A DNA stretch of 64,000 nucleotides from NCBI RefSeq assembly GCF_000190735.1, contig NC_015177.1, positions 2,232,001 to 2,296,000 of the forward strand, given 5' to 3'. How positions within the stretch are numbered: the first letter of the stretch is position 1; the number at the start of each line of letters is the position of its first letter. The stretch comes from Pseudopedobacter saltans DSM 12145. Its GTDB lineage: Bacteria > Bacteroidota > Bacteroidia > Sphingobacteriales > Sphingobacteriaceae. Under the pieces are notes generated by a model that worked only from the letters and a program-made list of their open reading frames with translations, did not search any database and was not told the DNA's origin. Below are positions 36,434 to 46,739 of this stretch, piece after piece. A program made the translations under genes and the position numbers.

Positions 36434-37012
36434 ATGTCCCATAAACCAATTATTGCCTATGCTGTTATTCTTTATTTTTTATTAGTTACACAAAGCACTA
36501 GTGGGCAGTTCATAAATTTCAAAACAGATAAATATTGGGCTGATATTGGATTAGGCTCCTTCAACACATTTAAATATTCCAACGGAATTCATGAAAACAT
36601 CGGCATAAACCTTTTAAAAAAAAGAGTTTTATATAAAATCCAATTTCAATATGACGATGAATTCAAAATCATGTCGCCAATATCACCTCAGGAAAACTTA
36701 TATGCATTCAACATACTGATAGGCAAACAACTTATTTTAGAGGACATGTTATTCTTACAATTAACTACCGGAATAGGAGCCATCTCAGGAGAATTAAGAG
36801 GAGAAAATATTTTAGAAAAAAAATCTGGATTATTCGCCCCTACTATTTACAATAAGGAAAAAATCATCACTCCTTCTCTGCCTCTAGAAACGGAACTCAT
36901 TTTTACACCCATTAAATATGCAAAAATTGGATTCAGTATATTTGGAAACATAAACACTAAAAGACCTTTTTATGGCTTTGCAATAAAGGCAGGCCTAGGA
37001 AAAGTCAGATAA
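36434..37012 (+). CDS. Hypothetical secreted barrel-like protein
   Basis: A 192-residue protein with a signal peptide (about residues 1-25, ending STSGQ) and strand-rich remainder: KYWADIGLGSFNTFKYSNG near the start and a repeated GFAIKAGLGKVR-type ending. It probably is a small outer-membrane or periplasmic protein. No family is recognised. It converges with the methyltransferase gene, 19 bp away. Confidence 0.55.
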   Translation: MSHKPIIAYAVILYFLLVTQSTSGQFINFKTDKYWADIGLGSFNTFKYSNGIHENIGINLLKKRVLYKIQFQYDDEFKIMSPISPQENLYAFNILIGKQLILEDMLFLQLTTGIGAISGELRGENILEKKSGLFAPTIYNKEKIITPSLPLETELIFTPIKYAKIGFSIFGNINTKRPFYGFAIKAGLGKVR

Positions 37013-37031
37013 CTTTAATGATATTCTGTAA

Positions 37032-38195
37032 CTATACTTTCAACAACCTGGCAACAAACATCGAATCCGCTTTATCCTTATATCCCTTAATAATTTGTTG
37101 AGATTCTAAAGTCAAGCCAAACTGTTTGCATAACCAATCTGTCTGTTCTTCGTTTTCTTCCTTAAAAACTGAACACGTGATATAGATTAATGGCTTCCCC
37201 TGTTTAAGAAAAGGAATCACATTCGATGCGATTTTTCGCTGTAAATCCCGAAAAAACGATATTTTCGATTTGCTGAACTGCGCAATCATCTCCGGTGTTC
37301 TGCCCCAGGTACCAGAACCACTACATGGTGCATCTAAAATAATTCCGTCAAATTCGTAATCATGAAGAAAGACAGCCGGGTTTTGAGTTAAGTCAAGTAC
37401 TTTTGCCTGGAATCCTTTAATGCCAGCCTCAATAAAACGTTCCTTAAGGTTTTCTAAAATAGACTCCCTTATGTCACTAACCAGCAACTTAATATCTGGC
37501 TGTTCATCCAATAACATCAGGGACTTCCCCCCCGAAGCGGCACAGCAATCCCACCATTTATCCCATCTTTGAGGCTTAAATACGTCACCTACCTTCTGAG
37601 AAGATAAATCCTGTACTTCAAAACTACCTTTATCTAAGATTATTTGATCCAGCTTTGCGCCATTTTTGAAAGCATAGGTTATTTCTGAAAGCTTCTTGTA
37701 AGACACTTCCTGTTGTCTCAGCCTAAATTCAAAGTCTGCTGTTGCAGACCGTTTTACCCTGACAAAAAGATCTGGTTGAACAAACTGACTTTCTATGAAT
37801 TCACCTTTATTCACTTCAGTAGATAGATGTTCAGAAAATGGGAATACATCATTCATAGAAAATGTCGGGTAGCTTTCTTTCACCTTGTCTATCTTTTCTG
37901 AAATAGGACTGCTGAGATACTTCACCCATTCCGGTTTATAATAATCCAGATAAGTGCTTTTCTCCTGATTACATAAAAACTCCGCTACCACCAACCTATC
38001 CTGCAAAGGCAACTGTTCTAGAGCCTTTCCCATGCGATAATAGTTATAAATCAACTGGCTGCTAATCTTTCTGTCCCTGGACCCCATTTGCTTATTCCTC
38101 TTATAAAACTGAGTAAGGAAACGATGCAATGGCTGATCTTCTTTATAAGAAGCCAATATATTTTGAACTGTGGATAGTTGATGAAATGCTTTCAT
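37032..38195 (-). CDS. RsmB/NOP2-type RNA (cytosine-5)-methyltransferase
   Basis: A 387-residue S-adenosylmethionine-dependent enzyme of the RsmB/RsmF/NOP group that methylates cytosine C5 in RNA. The two-cysteine mechanism is intact: DAPCSGSGTWGRTPE supplies the base-releasing Cys and YITCSVFKEENEEQ the nucleophilic Cys. The SAM region is CCAASGGKSLMLLDEQP followed by LLVSDIRESIL. The N-terminal part resembles the NusB-like RNA-binding arm of RsmB but is short. The target base is not deducible. Confidence 0.9.
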   Translation of the reverse strand: MKAFHQLSTVQNILASYKEDQPLHRFLTQFYKRNKQMGSRDRKISSQLIYNYYRMGKALEQLPLQDRLVVAEFLCNQEKSTYLDYYKPEWVKYLSSPISEKIDKVKESYPTFSMNDVFPFSEHLSTEVNKGEFIESQFVQPDLFVRVKRSATADFEFRLRQQEVSYKKLSEITYAFKNGAKLDQIILDKGSFEVQDLSSQKVGDVFKPQRWDKWWDCCAASGGKSLMLLDEQPDIKLLVSDIRESILENLKERFIEAGIKGFQAKVLDLTQNPAVFLHDYEFDGIILDAPCSGSGTWGRTPEMIAQFSKSKISFFRDLQRKIASNVIPFLKQGKPLIYITCSVFKEENEEQTDWLCKQFGLTLESQQIIKGYKDKADSMFVARLLKV

Positions 38196-38285
38196 TATTT
38201 GGTATTGAGTAATGGGTATTGAGACTCAAAAAGTTCAGAAGGCCGGGTTTACAATAAACCATTGACTATGGACCATCCGATTTCT

Positions 38286-39542
38286 TTAATAAACCCGTTT
38301 TAACTGAAAATCCTGATACTTCAAAACCAGAAGTTCCTTATTTGAATATCCGAACTTAAGATCTCTCACCAGGTGAATATTGTTATGTAAGCCTTTGTAT
38401 ACTTCCTTCGTTAAGAAATCTCCGTAATCTTTTCCTTTTTCGGCCATTAGCCCGCCAAAGAAAAAGCCGATATCAAAACCTTTAAAAGCAAATTCCCCCG
38501 GCTCCAATTGAAATTTCGCTCTATAGGATTTAACAAAATGATCTACAGCCGATGACTTATAATCAATTTTGGACGAAGAAGTAATATAAGCATTAATATT
38601 TTGCATGATATGACCATCCAAAAAAGTCAGTTTCTCCCACTCGGGATGTCCAATTACCGCAATCTGGAAATTAGCTGTCAGTTTACTTAGTTCCTTTGTT
38701 ATCGACAATAAGAAATTCCTATCTGTAGAAGGTAATACAATCACATTTAGCCCCGTTGGAGTTAGGCTTTTAAACACATTTTCGTAACCAACAGCTTTTA
38801 TACCAATTTCCGATAAAGGAATCAGTTTTGACAGTTCTGAAACTTCCTTTTTAAAAGGGACTGCATATTTATATTCTCCCTCTTGCCCGCTTCTGATCAG
38901 AACTATTTTCTTAGGCTTCAAATTACTTTTGATAAAGTCTACCGCTTTAGTAACATGCTGCTCAATAGAATTATTTATACTGATGAGGTAAGGATTATTA
39001 AAGCTATCAGCAGAGGTTGCTGCCAAGGGCGAAACCATTAGTTTCTGCATTGATTTACTATATTCTGAAAAAGTCTTAATACCATTAGGGAAAACAGGAC
39101 CAACAATCAGATCAGAGTTTTTAATTCCTGCTTTATTGGCTAAATTACTAAGAGATGTAATATTATCTTTAGAATCGTAAACCTGAAATTTGAATTTACC
39201 TCCGTAAGTTTTTGCTATAGAATCCAAGGCCATTTTGTAACCCTGATAAAAATCAATGGCTAACTCAGCCTTACTTAAATCCTGCTTTTTCGCAATACGG
39301 TAGTTAATAACATCCAGTTCGAAAGGCAGCAGTAAAGAAACAACCATTTCTGGTTTCTCTGCTTTCTTCTCCTTTACTACTTCGGTTTGCTTATTTTCTT
39401 TTTTCTCCTGACCGGAGCCTGATGGTAGATTTGTAGTAGGTCTTGTTTTTGGCGAACATGCTGCCAAAAACAAGACTAATAAAAATAATATGTGTTTTCT
39501 ATTCCCACTCAATTGTTGCTGGCGGTTTCGAACTGATGTCAT
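38286..39542 (-). CDS. Periplasmic-binding-protein-like lipoprotein (type 1 fold)
   Basis: About 418 residues with a hydrophobic signal followed by Cys ([15 protein letters not shown]), so a lipoprotein. A Lys/Glu-rich linker leads into a type 1 periplasmic-binding fold: [44 protein letters not shown] and IAVIGHPEW. Bacteroidota relatives next to guaA usually carry LysM repeats before this fold; I see none here. I chose the ATG at 39542, which overlaps the guaA end by 44 bp; an earlier ATG at 39584 is less likely. The ligand is unknown. Confidence 0.75.
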   Translation of the reverse strand: MTSVRNRQQQLSGNRKHILFLLVLFLAACSPKTRPTTNLPSGSGQEKKENKQTEVVKEKKAEKPEMVVSLLLPFELDVINYRIAKKQDLSKAELAIDFYQGYKMALDSIAKTYGGKFKFQVYDSKDNITSLSNLANKAGIKNSDLIVGPVFPNGIKTFSEYSKSMQKLMVSPLAATSADSFNNPYLISINNSIEQHVTKAVDFIKSNLKPKKIVLIRSGQEGEYKYAVPFKKEVSELSKLIPLSEIGIKAVGYENVFKSLTPTGLNVIVLPSTDRNFLLSITKELSKLTANFQIAVIGHPEWEKLTFLDGHIMQNINAYITSSSKIDYKSSAVDHFVKSYRAKFQLEPGEFAFKGFDIGFFFGGLMAEKGKDYGDFLTKEVYKGLHNNIHLVRDLKFGYSNKELLVLKYQDFQLKRVY

Positions 39543-41031
39543 AAACAACTCTGTTAATTCCTTTAACATTATTAATAATTTCATTAGAAATTTTTGCTAA
39601 TAGCTCGTAAGGTAAATGACACCAGTCTGCCGTCATACCATCTACAGATTCTACAGCTCTTAAACTAACTACGTTTTCATAAGTACGCTCATCTCCCATT
39701 ACTCCAACAGACTGTATTGGTAAGAAAATTGTACCCGCTTGCCATACTTTATCGTAAAGACCTGCTTTTCTAAGGTTTTCGATATAAATATAATCCGCTT
39801 CCTGTAAGATAGCCACTTTCTCCGGAGTTACTTCTCCCAAAATTCTGATTCCCAAACCCGGACCAGGGAAAGGATGTCTACCTAAAATATTTTCTGGTAA
39901 GCCTAAAGCTCTACCTACTCGCCTTACTTCGTCTTTAAATAAAGACCTTAGTGGCTCTACCACTTTCAATTTCATGAAATCTGGTAAACCTCCCACATTA
40001 TGGTGAGATTTGATTGTTGCCGAAGGACCTCCGTTAACCGAAACCGATTCGATTACATCCGGATATATAGTACCTTGAGCCAACCATTTCACATCCTGAA
40101 TTAAATGAGCTTCTGCATCAAAGATATCGATGAATTTACCGCCAATTGCTTTTCTCTTCTTTTCAGGATCTGTTAAACCTTTCAATGCTGCATAAAACTG
40201 GTCTTTCGCATCTACACCTTTAACGTTAAGACCTAAAGTTTTGTATGATTCCAGTACCGATTCAAACTCGTTCTTCCTCAGTAACCCATTATCAACAAAC
40301 ACACAGTACAGATTGTTTCCGATAGCTTTATGCAAAAGTAAAGCCGCTACCGAAGAATCCACCCCGCCGGACAAAGCCAAAACGACTTTATCGTTTCCCA
40401 ACTGCTCTTTTAATGAGGCTATAGTTTCATCAGCAAAAGCAAAAGGTGTCCAGTCCTGGCTACAACCACAAATATCTATAATAAAATTCTGCAATAAAGT
40501 CTTACCATCTAAAGAATGTGTTACTTCCGGATGGAACTGGATACCATAAGTTTGGCTGTCTTTTACATGATAAGCAGCAACTTTAACAGTGTCCGTACTT
40601 GCAATGATTTCGAAATTGGCAGGCACTTCTTTTATGGTATCTCCATGCGACATCCAAACCTGAGATTTAGCCGGCAGGTCTTTCATCAATGGGTTGTTGC
40701 TATGAATATAATCTAAATTCGCTCTTCCATATTCCCTGATTTCAGAAGGTAAAACACTGCCACCAGAATGTTGTGCAATGTACTGCGCTCCGTAACAAAC
40801 ACCTAATAAAGGTAGTTTGCCATGAAACTGGTTAAAATCCACTTGTGGCGCTCCCTCCTGACGTACAGAGGAAGGACTTCCTGAAAGAATTACACCTTTT
40901 GTGTATTCATCTATTGCCGGAATTTTATTGAATGGGTGGATTTCGCAATAAACATTTAGTTCTCTTACCCTACGAGCTATTAATTGGGTATACTGCGATC
41001 CGAAATCTAGAATCAGAATTTTCTCTTGCAT
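39499..41031 (-). CDS. guaA: GMP synthase (glutamine-hydrolysing)
   Basis: A 510-residue cytoplasmic enzyme making GMP from XMP, glutamine and ATP. The class I glutamine amidotransferase domain comes first ([19 protein letters not shown], nucleophile in [11 protein letters not shown], and FHPEVTHS). The ATP-pyrophosphatase domain follows with [18 protein letters not shown], and the dimerisation domain ends in KPPATIEWE. The ATG at 41031 gives the normal MQEKILIL start; a TTG two codons upstream is possible but lies within the promoter box. The lipoprotein gene overlaps its 3' end. Confidence 0.98.
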   Translation of the reverse strand: MQEKILILDFGSQYTQLIARRVRELNVYCEIHPFNKIPAIDEYTKGVILSGSPSSVRQEGAPQVDFNQFHGKLPLLGVCYGAQYIAQHSGGSVLPSEIREYGRANLDYIHSNNPLMKDLPAKSQVWMSHGDTIKEVPANFEIIASTDTVKVAAYHVKDSQTYGIQFHPEVTHSLDGKTLLQNFIIDICGCSQDWTPFAFADETIASLKEQLGNDKVVLALSGGVDSSVAALLLHKAIGNNLYCVFVDNGLLRKNEFESVLESYKTLGLNVKGVDAKDQFYAALKGLTDPEKKRKAIGGKFIDIFDAEAHLIQDVKWLAQGTIYPDVIESVSVNGGPSATIKSHHNVGGLPDFMKLKVVEPLRSLFKDEVRRVGRALGLPENILGRHPFPGPGLGIRILGEVTPEKVAILQEADYIYIENLRKAGLYDKVWQAGTIFLPIQSVGVMGDERTYENVVSLRAVESVDGMTADWCHLPYELLAKISNEIINNVKGINRVVYDISSKPPATIEWE

Positions 41032-41034
41032 CCG

Positions 41035-41042
41035 CAAAAGTA
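41035..41042 (-). promoter_or_regulatory. -7 promoter box abutting the guaA start
   Basis: On the minus strand TACTTTTG matches TAnnTTTG and is only three bases before the ATG at 41031. Transcription from it would begin at the start codon. Confidence 0.45.
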
Positions 41043-41138
41043 ATTAAATAAGCCCATATTTTAAATGGATGATTTCAAATATTATGCTTAGATTTCTTAA
41101 AGATTTCTCATTTTTAAACGATAAACCTTTTATAACAC

Positions 41139-42584
41139 ATGAAAACATCTCTGGCAATAGTTTTCGCTCTTCTTTTGATACTTATTTGTATCGTGTTATT
41201 CAATACCATAACTTTCAAAAGTAAACAAATTGAAGCTGATGAATTCGAATTTGTTGATGTGAGGAAAGGAAGTATAGCCCGTTTGCAGGAAGCACTTCGT
41301 TTCAAAACTATTTCTTATGATGATTCTACTAAAACAGATAGTGCTGAATTTTTAAGATTCCATTCTTATTTAGCGTCAGCTTTTCCTTTGGTCTTTGAGA
41401 AAACAGAACTTATTAAGATAAATAACTTAAGTCTTTTACTTCGTTGGAAAGGTAAAGAACAAGGTGGTCCGCTTGTATTAATGGCTCATCAGGATGTTGT
41501 CCCTGTTGAAGAATCGACATTGAAAAGTTGGAAAGCTGATCCTTTTTCGGGTGAGGTGATAGACGGATATGTTTATGGCCGTGGAGCTATAGACGATAAA
41601 GGAAGCCTGATGGCAATTTTAGAAAGTGTAGAAATGTTATTATCAGAAAATTTTATTCCTCAGAACGACATTTACCTTGCTTTCGGACACGATGAAGAAG
41701 TAACCGGACAAAATGGAGCCAAAGCAATTGTAAGTTGGTTTAAACAGAAAAATATTATTCCAAAGATGGTTTTGGACGAAGGTGGAATGATTACCAATAC
41801 TAAAGTTCCTAATCTGGAAAAAACCGCTGCAGTCGTGGGTATAGCAGAGAAAGGTTACCTTACTGTAAAACTGGAAACCAGTATAGAAGGAGGCCACTCT
41901 TCCATGCCCGCACAAAACACGGCTATTGATATACTGGCAGATGCAATTGTTAAAATTAAACAGAATCCTTTTCCAAGCGAACTTAATGGCGTAGTCAATT
42001 CGTTTATGGATTACGTAGGCCCAGAGCTTCCTTTCACCAGTAAAATGGCCATGGCAAATCGTTGGTTATTTAGCCCTATAATTAGGAATATTTATAGTAA
42101 AACACCTGCGGGAAATGCATCTATTAGAACAACACAAGCATTTACCGTCTTCCGGTCAGGTGTGAAAGAAAACTTAATTCCCGGCGAAGCTCATGCTACA
42201 ATTAACTTACGTACTTTGCCAAATTCGAGTGAAAAAGATATCCTTTCGCATCTTAAAAAAGTAATCGCAAACGATTTGGTGAAAATCAGCGTTGGTGCAA
42301 ACAAAACCAATCCTCAGCAAATAGCTAATTTAAACGATAGCACATTTCTATATTTACAGAGTACCCTATCTTCATTCAGGAAGGACATTGTTGTAGCACC
42401 TTTTTTAATGATTGGGGCTACCGACAGCAGATACTTTGGCGAAATCACTCCACAGGTATTCCGTTTTGTTCCATTTACTGATTTAGAAGGTTTACATGGT
42501 ATAAATGAAAGAATAGCCATTAAGGAATACAAAGAAGGTATTACCTTTTATTACTATTTTTTAAAAAATCTCAAGTTTTCTTAG
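41139..42584 (+). CDS. M20 family metallopeptidase
   Basis: A 481-residue zinc peptidase with an N-terminal membrane anchor or signal (SLAIVFALLLILICIVLFNT), so acting outside the cytoplasm. Metal ligands are readable in VLMAHQDVVPVEE, GRGAIDDKGSLMAILE and FGHDEEVTGQNGAKA (the last also supplies the catalytic Glu). Overall resemblance is to the PM20D1/carboxypeptidase-S branch, whose members hydrolyse N-acyl amino acids or dipeptides. It is divergent from guaA and shares a 107 bp control region with it. Confidence 0.9.
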   Translation: MKTSLAIVFALLLILICIVLFNTITFKSKQIEADEFEFVDVRKGSIARLQEALRFKTISYDDSTKTDSAEFLRFHSYLASAFPLVFEKTELIKINNLSLLLRWKGKEQGGPLVLMAHQDVVPVEESTLKSWKADPFSGEVIDGYVYGRGAIDDKGSLMAILESVEMLLSENFIPQNDIYLAFGHDEEVTGQNGAKAIVSWFKQKNIIPKMVLDEGGMITNTKVPNLEKTAAVVGIAEKGYLTVKLETSIEGGHSSMPAQNTAIDILADAIVKIKQNPFPSELNGVVNSFMDYVGPELPFTSKMAMANRWLFSPIIRNIYSKTPAGNASIRTTQAFTVFRSGVKENLIPGEAHATINLRTLPNSSEKDILSHLKKVIANDLVKISVGANKTNPQQIANLNDSTFLYLQSTLSSFRKDIVVAPFLMIGATDSRYFGEITPQVFRFVPFTDLEGLHGINERIAIKEYKEGITFYYYFLKNLKFS

Positions 42585-42946
<362 letters not shown>

Positions 42947-43420
42947 TCAATGAACTTCACGATATTCACGATCTTCCAATTTATTACATTGAACTCCAAA
43001 CTTATTTAAAAACTCTACTCCCTCATCCAAAGACAATCCTTTATAGGCGGCGTACGAATATTTATAAAACACTCTTTGTATTCCAGAAGCATAGATCAAT
43101 CTCGCACAGGAGATACACGGAGACAATGTAGTATACAAAGTGGCTCCCTGTATTTGAGCGCCATTTTTCACAGCGTATAGAATGGCATTTTCTTCGGCAT
43201 GTAAAGCTAGAGAACAACTATTTTTAGAATCTCTTGGACATCCCTCCTCAGGCCATTCCTCGTCACAATTATGCGTTCCTGCAGGAGGCCCGTTATAACC
43301 AATTGAAATAATTCTGGTATCTTTGGTAAGCACCGCTCCGACATGGTTTTTCACACAATGTGATTTCTGCGCCAGATCTGATGCCAGATTCATAAATATT
43401 TGATCGAAGCTTAAAGACAT
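42947..43420 (-). CDS. dCMP/cytidine deaminase family protein
   Basis: A 157-residue zinc-dependent deaminase. The zinc and proton-shuttle motifs are HAEENAILYAVK and PCISCARLIYASG, with an extra cysteine-rich insert (NCDEEWPEEGCPRDS) that is typical of the dCMP deaminase (ComEB) clade, where it binds a second zinc. These enzymes convert dCMP to dUMP for dTTP synthesis. The C-terminus ends at the degenerate tetranucleotide repeat, which codes for its last residues. Confidence 0.9.
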   Translation of the reverse strand: MSLSFDQIFMNLASDLAQKSHCVKNHVGAVLTKDTRIISIGYNGPPAGTHNCDEEWPEEGCPRDSKNSCSLALHAEENAILYAVKNGAQIQGATLYTTLSPCISCARLIYASGIQRVFYKYSYAAYKGLSLDEGVEFLNKFGVQCNKLEDREYREVH

Positions 43421-43611
43421 AAAAAGTTAGAAGTCGAAATTAAAAGTTAAAATATACAAAGTGCACAAAAATAGCTCGTTTTATAGGTGATTTCAAATTT
43501 ACTAAACACTGAATTAATGTGATTTTTTTATTAGGAATAAACTTATCTATGATTTTTTTCGTTAAAAATTGCATATTCGCATTAAGAGTTTTCATTAAAA
43601 ACATCAAATAA

Positions 43612-44241
43612 ATGCTAGAGCTCATATTTTCCGGAATTGGATTGGGGATTGTGCTGTCGTTTTTAACCGGACCAGCTTTCTTCGCTTTAATTAAATTAAG
43701 CATAGAAAAGGGCTTTCAAGCAGGTGTTTTTCTTGCATTGGGAGTTGTTCTTTCCGACTTAATCTATCTTATTATTACTTTATTCGGATCGTCATTTCTA
43801 AAATTCGAAAACCAATATCGTGTACCTATCGGTATTGTAGGAAGTCTTATTCTTTTCGGTATAGGTGGCTTCTATATATTCAAAAAAGTAAAAATAGATT
43901 ATCAAAAAATCAGCTGTCCTAAAAGGAAATTTGGTTATTTCCTTAAGGGTTTTTTCATGTGTATATTCAATCCCTTTATTTTATTATACTGGATAAGCGT
44001 TACCAGCGGTATATATTCGTTAAACGGTGAAATTAAAAACAGTGAAATGGTTCCGTTTTTTGGAGCGATTTTATTGACCTTATTTGGCATGGATGTATTA
44101 AAAGCCTATTTCGCTTACAAATTAAGATATAGAATTACCGAAAAATCCATCCAGCGATTAAACAGAATAGCAGGCATTATTATTATTATTTTCGCGTTCA
44201 GACTGATCTATAACCTTATTTTCACGCATTCGCTGATATAA
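43612..44241 (+). CDS. LysE/RhtB-family amino acid exporter
   Basis: A 209-residue inner-membrane protein with six predicted helices and the family start MLELIFSGIGLGIVLSFLTG followed by PAFFALIKLSIEKGFQAGV. The FMCIFNPFILLYWISVTSG helix matches the conserved N-P motif of LysE proteins. Such proteins export amino acids or related metabolites; the substrate is unknown. It is preceded by a 191 bp AT-rich gap shared with the divergent deaminase. Confidence 0.85.
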   Translation: MLELIFSGIGLGIVLSFLTGPAFFALIKLSIEKGFQAGVFLALGVVLSDLIYLIITLFGSSFLKFENQYRVPIGIVGSLILFGIGGFYIFKKVKIDYQKISCPKRKFGYFLKGFFMCIFNPFILLYWISVTSGIYSLNGEIKNSEMVPFFGAILLTLFGMDVLKAYFAYKLRYRITEKSIQRLNRIAGIIIIIFAFRLIYNLIFTHSLI

Positions 44242-44583
44242 TTGCCAGTTACTAGTATCCTGCCAACCAAACTTTATCAAGCTTCCCGACTTGTCGGGAT
44301 CGAAGCCTATACGAATGCCTCTTATTAAGTTAAATTTCACGTCACCTTGAAGGTCTCACATGCGAATTTGCTCTTGATATTTAAACTTACTTGTGGGATG
44401 CCAGCCTGTGGCAGCAAGTTTCTCCAACGTCAACATGACGATATACTTCAATAATAGCATTGCTCAGGTGACAACTCATGTAGCATTTTATGGTCGACTG
44501 ACACTAATAGTTTTTAATTGTCAGATATCTTTCTCTTTTAAACCCACTCACAACCTATTACTTACTACTTAAAACCTATACTA
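44242..44583. repeat. Gene-free gap with intergenic repeats after the LysE gene
   Basis: The gap from the LysE gene to purF holds no gene. At 44281-44307 it carries the perfect inverted copy of the 27-bp hairpin repeat at 25215-25241. Around 44420-44442 the sequence TTTCTCCAACGTCAACATGA resembles another widespread Bacteroidota intergenic repeat. The rest is unremarkable. Confidence 0.55.
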
Positions 44584-44617
44584 TAAAAAAACCGATAAGT
44601 ACCAAGACTTACCGGCT
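44584..44617 (-). terminator. Rho-independent terminator after purF
   Basis: On the minus strand, stem CCGGTAAGT with ACTTATCGG (plus coordinates 44607-44615 and 44592-44600, one G-U pair) is followed by a run of T. It lies about 77 bp past the purF stop. Confidence 0.75.
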
Positions 44618-44693
44618 TCCATTTTCTGATTACGATATCTTTTAGGTCTACAAAAAACCCTTTTGAGTCTTAACTTATTACTTCCAGCTTACT

Positions 44694-46595
44694 CTACATA
44701 TATGCCCGGGCATTTTTACCTTCTACCCAATTCATAAATGCTCGGTTTACTACTTTATTTCCTCCAGGAGTTGGATAATCTCCAGAGAAGTACCAATCTC
44801 CTCTATGATCCGGACAAGCTTCATGTAAGTTGTCTAAAGTCTGGTAAATCACTTCTACTTTAGCTCCAATTTCCTTTGGAGTTATGATTTCCGCAATTTT
44901 ATTAGAAATTTCTTCATCTGTAAAAGGTGCATAAATTTCTTTTACATGATTTACAACTTCTTCTTTAGGCAAATCTACCTGTGCCTTACATTTTTCGTAA
45001 ACTTCTTCTACCACATGTCCCATCCCGCGTTCTCTCAGCATCGTAATAGCTGCCTCAAAAGCAACAAACTCTCCCATTCTACTCATATCTATACCATAAC
45101 AGTCCGGATAACGGATTTGAGGTGCAGATGAAACGATAATGATTTTAACGGGACCCAATCTGTCGAATATTCGAAGAATACTTTGCTTTAATGTTGTACC
45201 ACGAACTATCGAATCATCGATAGCGACCAATGTATCTACATCTCTTCTGATTAAGCCATAAGTAGTATCGTATACATGAGACACCATATCGCCACGGTCT
45301 GCATCCTGAGTAATGAAAGTGCGCAATTTTGCATCTTTAATAGCTAGTTTCTCCACTCTTGGCGCCAGATTCAGAATCCTGTCTAACTCTTCTTCAGTTA
45401 AATTGTCATTATTCAACAATGCTTCTTTTTGTCTATGGCGATTATAGGCATGTAAGCCTTCCATTAAGCCATAAAAAGAAACTTCTGCTGTATTTGGGAT
45501 ATAAGTAAATACTGTCTTCTCCAAATCATGATCCACATGATTCAGAATTGTTGGAGTTAATAATTTACCCAGTTCTTTTCTTTCCTGATAGATAGAAGCA
45601 TCACTTCCTCTCGAAAAATAAATCCTTTCGAAAGAACATGCCTTTTTCTCTAAAGGTTCGCGGAACATTTCTTCTGTAATAGTTCCGTCCTTTTTAATAA
45701 TTAATGCATGTCCGGGTTTAATTTCTTTTACCTGCCCGATTTTAACATTGAATGCAGTTTGAATAGCCGGTCTTTCTGATGCAGCAACCAGAACCTCATC
45801 ATCCTGATAATAAAAAGCAGGACGAATTCCGGCTGGATCTCTCATTACAAACGCGTCGCCATGACCAAAAATACCTGACATTGTATAGCCACCGTCCCAC
45901 GTTTTCGCAGATCTTCTCAGGATTTTTAATACGTCCAGATTATCCGCAATTTTCTGAGAGATCTCTACATTATCGTATCCTTGTTCCTTGAACTTATCGA
46001 AAAGCATCTGGTTTTCATTATCCAAAAAGTGTCCGATTTTCTCCAATACTGTAACTGTATCTGCTTGTTCTTTCGGATGCTGACCTAAATCATACAATTG
46101 CTGTAAAAGTTCATCAACATTGGTCATGTTAAAATTACCAGCAACAACCAGGTTACGAGACATCCAGTTATTCTGACGTAAAAATGGATGACAAGCCTCA
46201 ATGCTATTTTTACCATGTGTACCATAACGAAGATGTCCCAATAGCACTTCTCCGGTAAAACTCACATTGTCTTTTAACCATTGGGCATCCTGCAAAAGTG
46301 TTGGGTCTTCTTTCTCTACTGCTGCAAATTTTTTCATTACATAAGTAAAGATATCCTGCACCGCATTTCTTTCCATAGAACGGTAACGACTAATGTACCT
46401 GTTCCCCGGTTTTACATCTAACTTTATGGTTGCAATACCAGCTCCGTCCTGACCACGGTTATGCTGTTTCTCCATCAACAAATACAGCTTATTCAGGCCG
46501 TATAAAGACGTACCATACTTTTCCTGATAATAAGATAAGGGTTTTAGTAGGCGTATGAATGCTATTCCGCACTCGTGTTTAATAGAATCGCTCAT
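44694..46595 (-). CDS. purF: Amidophosphoribosyltransferase (PurF, long form)
   Basis: A 633-residue enzyme for the first step of purine synthesis, PRPP plus glutamine to phosphoribosylamine. The N-terminal nucleophile hydrolase begins MSDSIKHECGIAFIRLL; Cys9 should become the catalytic residue after propeptide removal. The KQHNRGQDGAGIATIKL block follows. The PRPP-binding motif VDTLVAIDDSIVRGTTLKQS lies near residue 460. Length exceeds the E. coli enzyme by about 130 residues, as in Bacteroidota relatives. It is co-directional with the nuo genes but has its own promoter box and terminator. Confidence 0.95.
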   Translation of the reverse strand: MSDSIKHECGIAFIRLLKPLSYYQEKYGTSLYGLNKLYLLMEKQHNRGQDGAGIATIKLDVKPGNRYISRYRSMERNAVQDIFTYVMKKFAAVEKEDPTLLQDAQWLKDNVSFTGEVLLGHLRYGTHGKNSIEACHPFLRQNNWMSRNLVVAGNFNMTNVDELLQQLYDLGQHPKEQADTVTVLEKIGHFLDNENQMLFDKFKEQGYDNVEISQKIADNLDVLKILRRSAKTWDGGYTMSGIFGHGDAFVMRDPAGIRPAFYYQDDEVLVAASERPAIQTAFNVKIGQVKEIKPGHALIIKKDGTITEEMFREPLEKKACSFERIYFSRGSDASIYQERKELGKLLTPTILNHVDHDLEKTVFTYIPNTAEVSFYGLMEGLHAYNRHRQKEALLNNDNLTEEELDRILNLAPRVEKLAIKDAKLRTFITQDADRGDMVSHVYDTTYGLIRRDVDTLVAIDDSIVRGTTLKQSILRIFDRLGPVKIIIVSSAPQIRYPDCYGIDMSRMGEFVAFEAAITMLRERGMGHVVEEVYEKCKAQVDLPKEEVVNHVKEIYAPFTDEEISNKIAEIITPKEIGAKVEVIYQTLDNLHEACPDHRGDWYFSGDYPTPGGNKVVNRAFMNWVEGKNARAYM

Positions 46596-46616
46596 TGAAG
46601 CTCGTTAGTAAGCTCA

Positions 46617-46624
46617 CAAAATTA
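46617..46624 (-). promoter_or_regulatory. -7 promoter box before purF
   Basis: On the minus strand TAATTTTG matches TAnnTTTG and lies 21 bp upstream of the purF ATG. No -33 element is evident and no PurR-type box could be recognised. Confidence 0.4.
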
Positions 46625-46739
46625 TAAATTCCATTAAGATTGTAAAAGGAAAAACGTCAGATTCATCACATTTCTTTGTAAGTGGGATGTGACAATCTAA
46701 ACATCAACCAGTTTGAAGTTGCTAAACCGAATAAATCCC

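Noticed and set aside
43440-43703. An 87-codon minus-strand frame opposite the start of the LysE gene
   Set aside because: It lies antisense to a well-supported membrane protein and has Lys/Asn-rich composition typical of AT-rich spacer.
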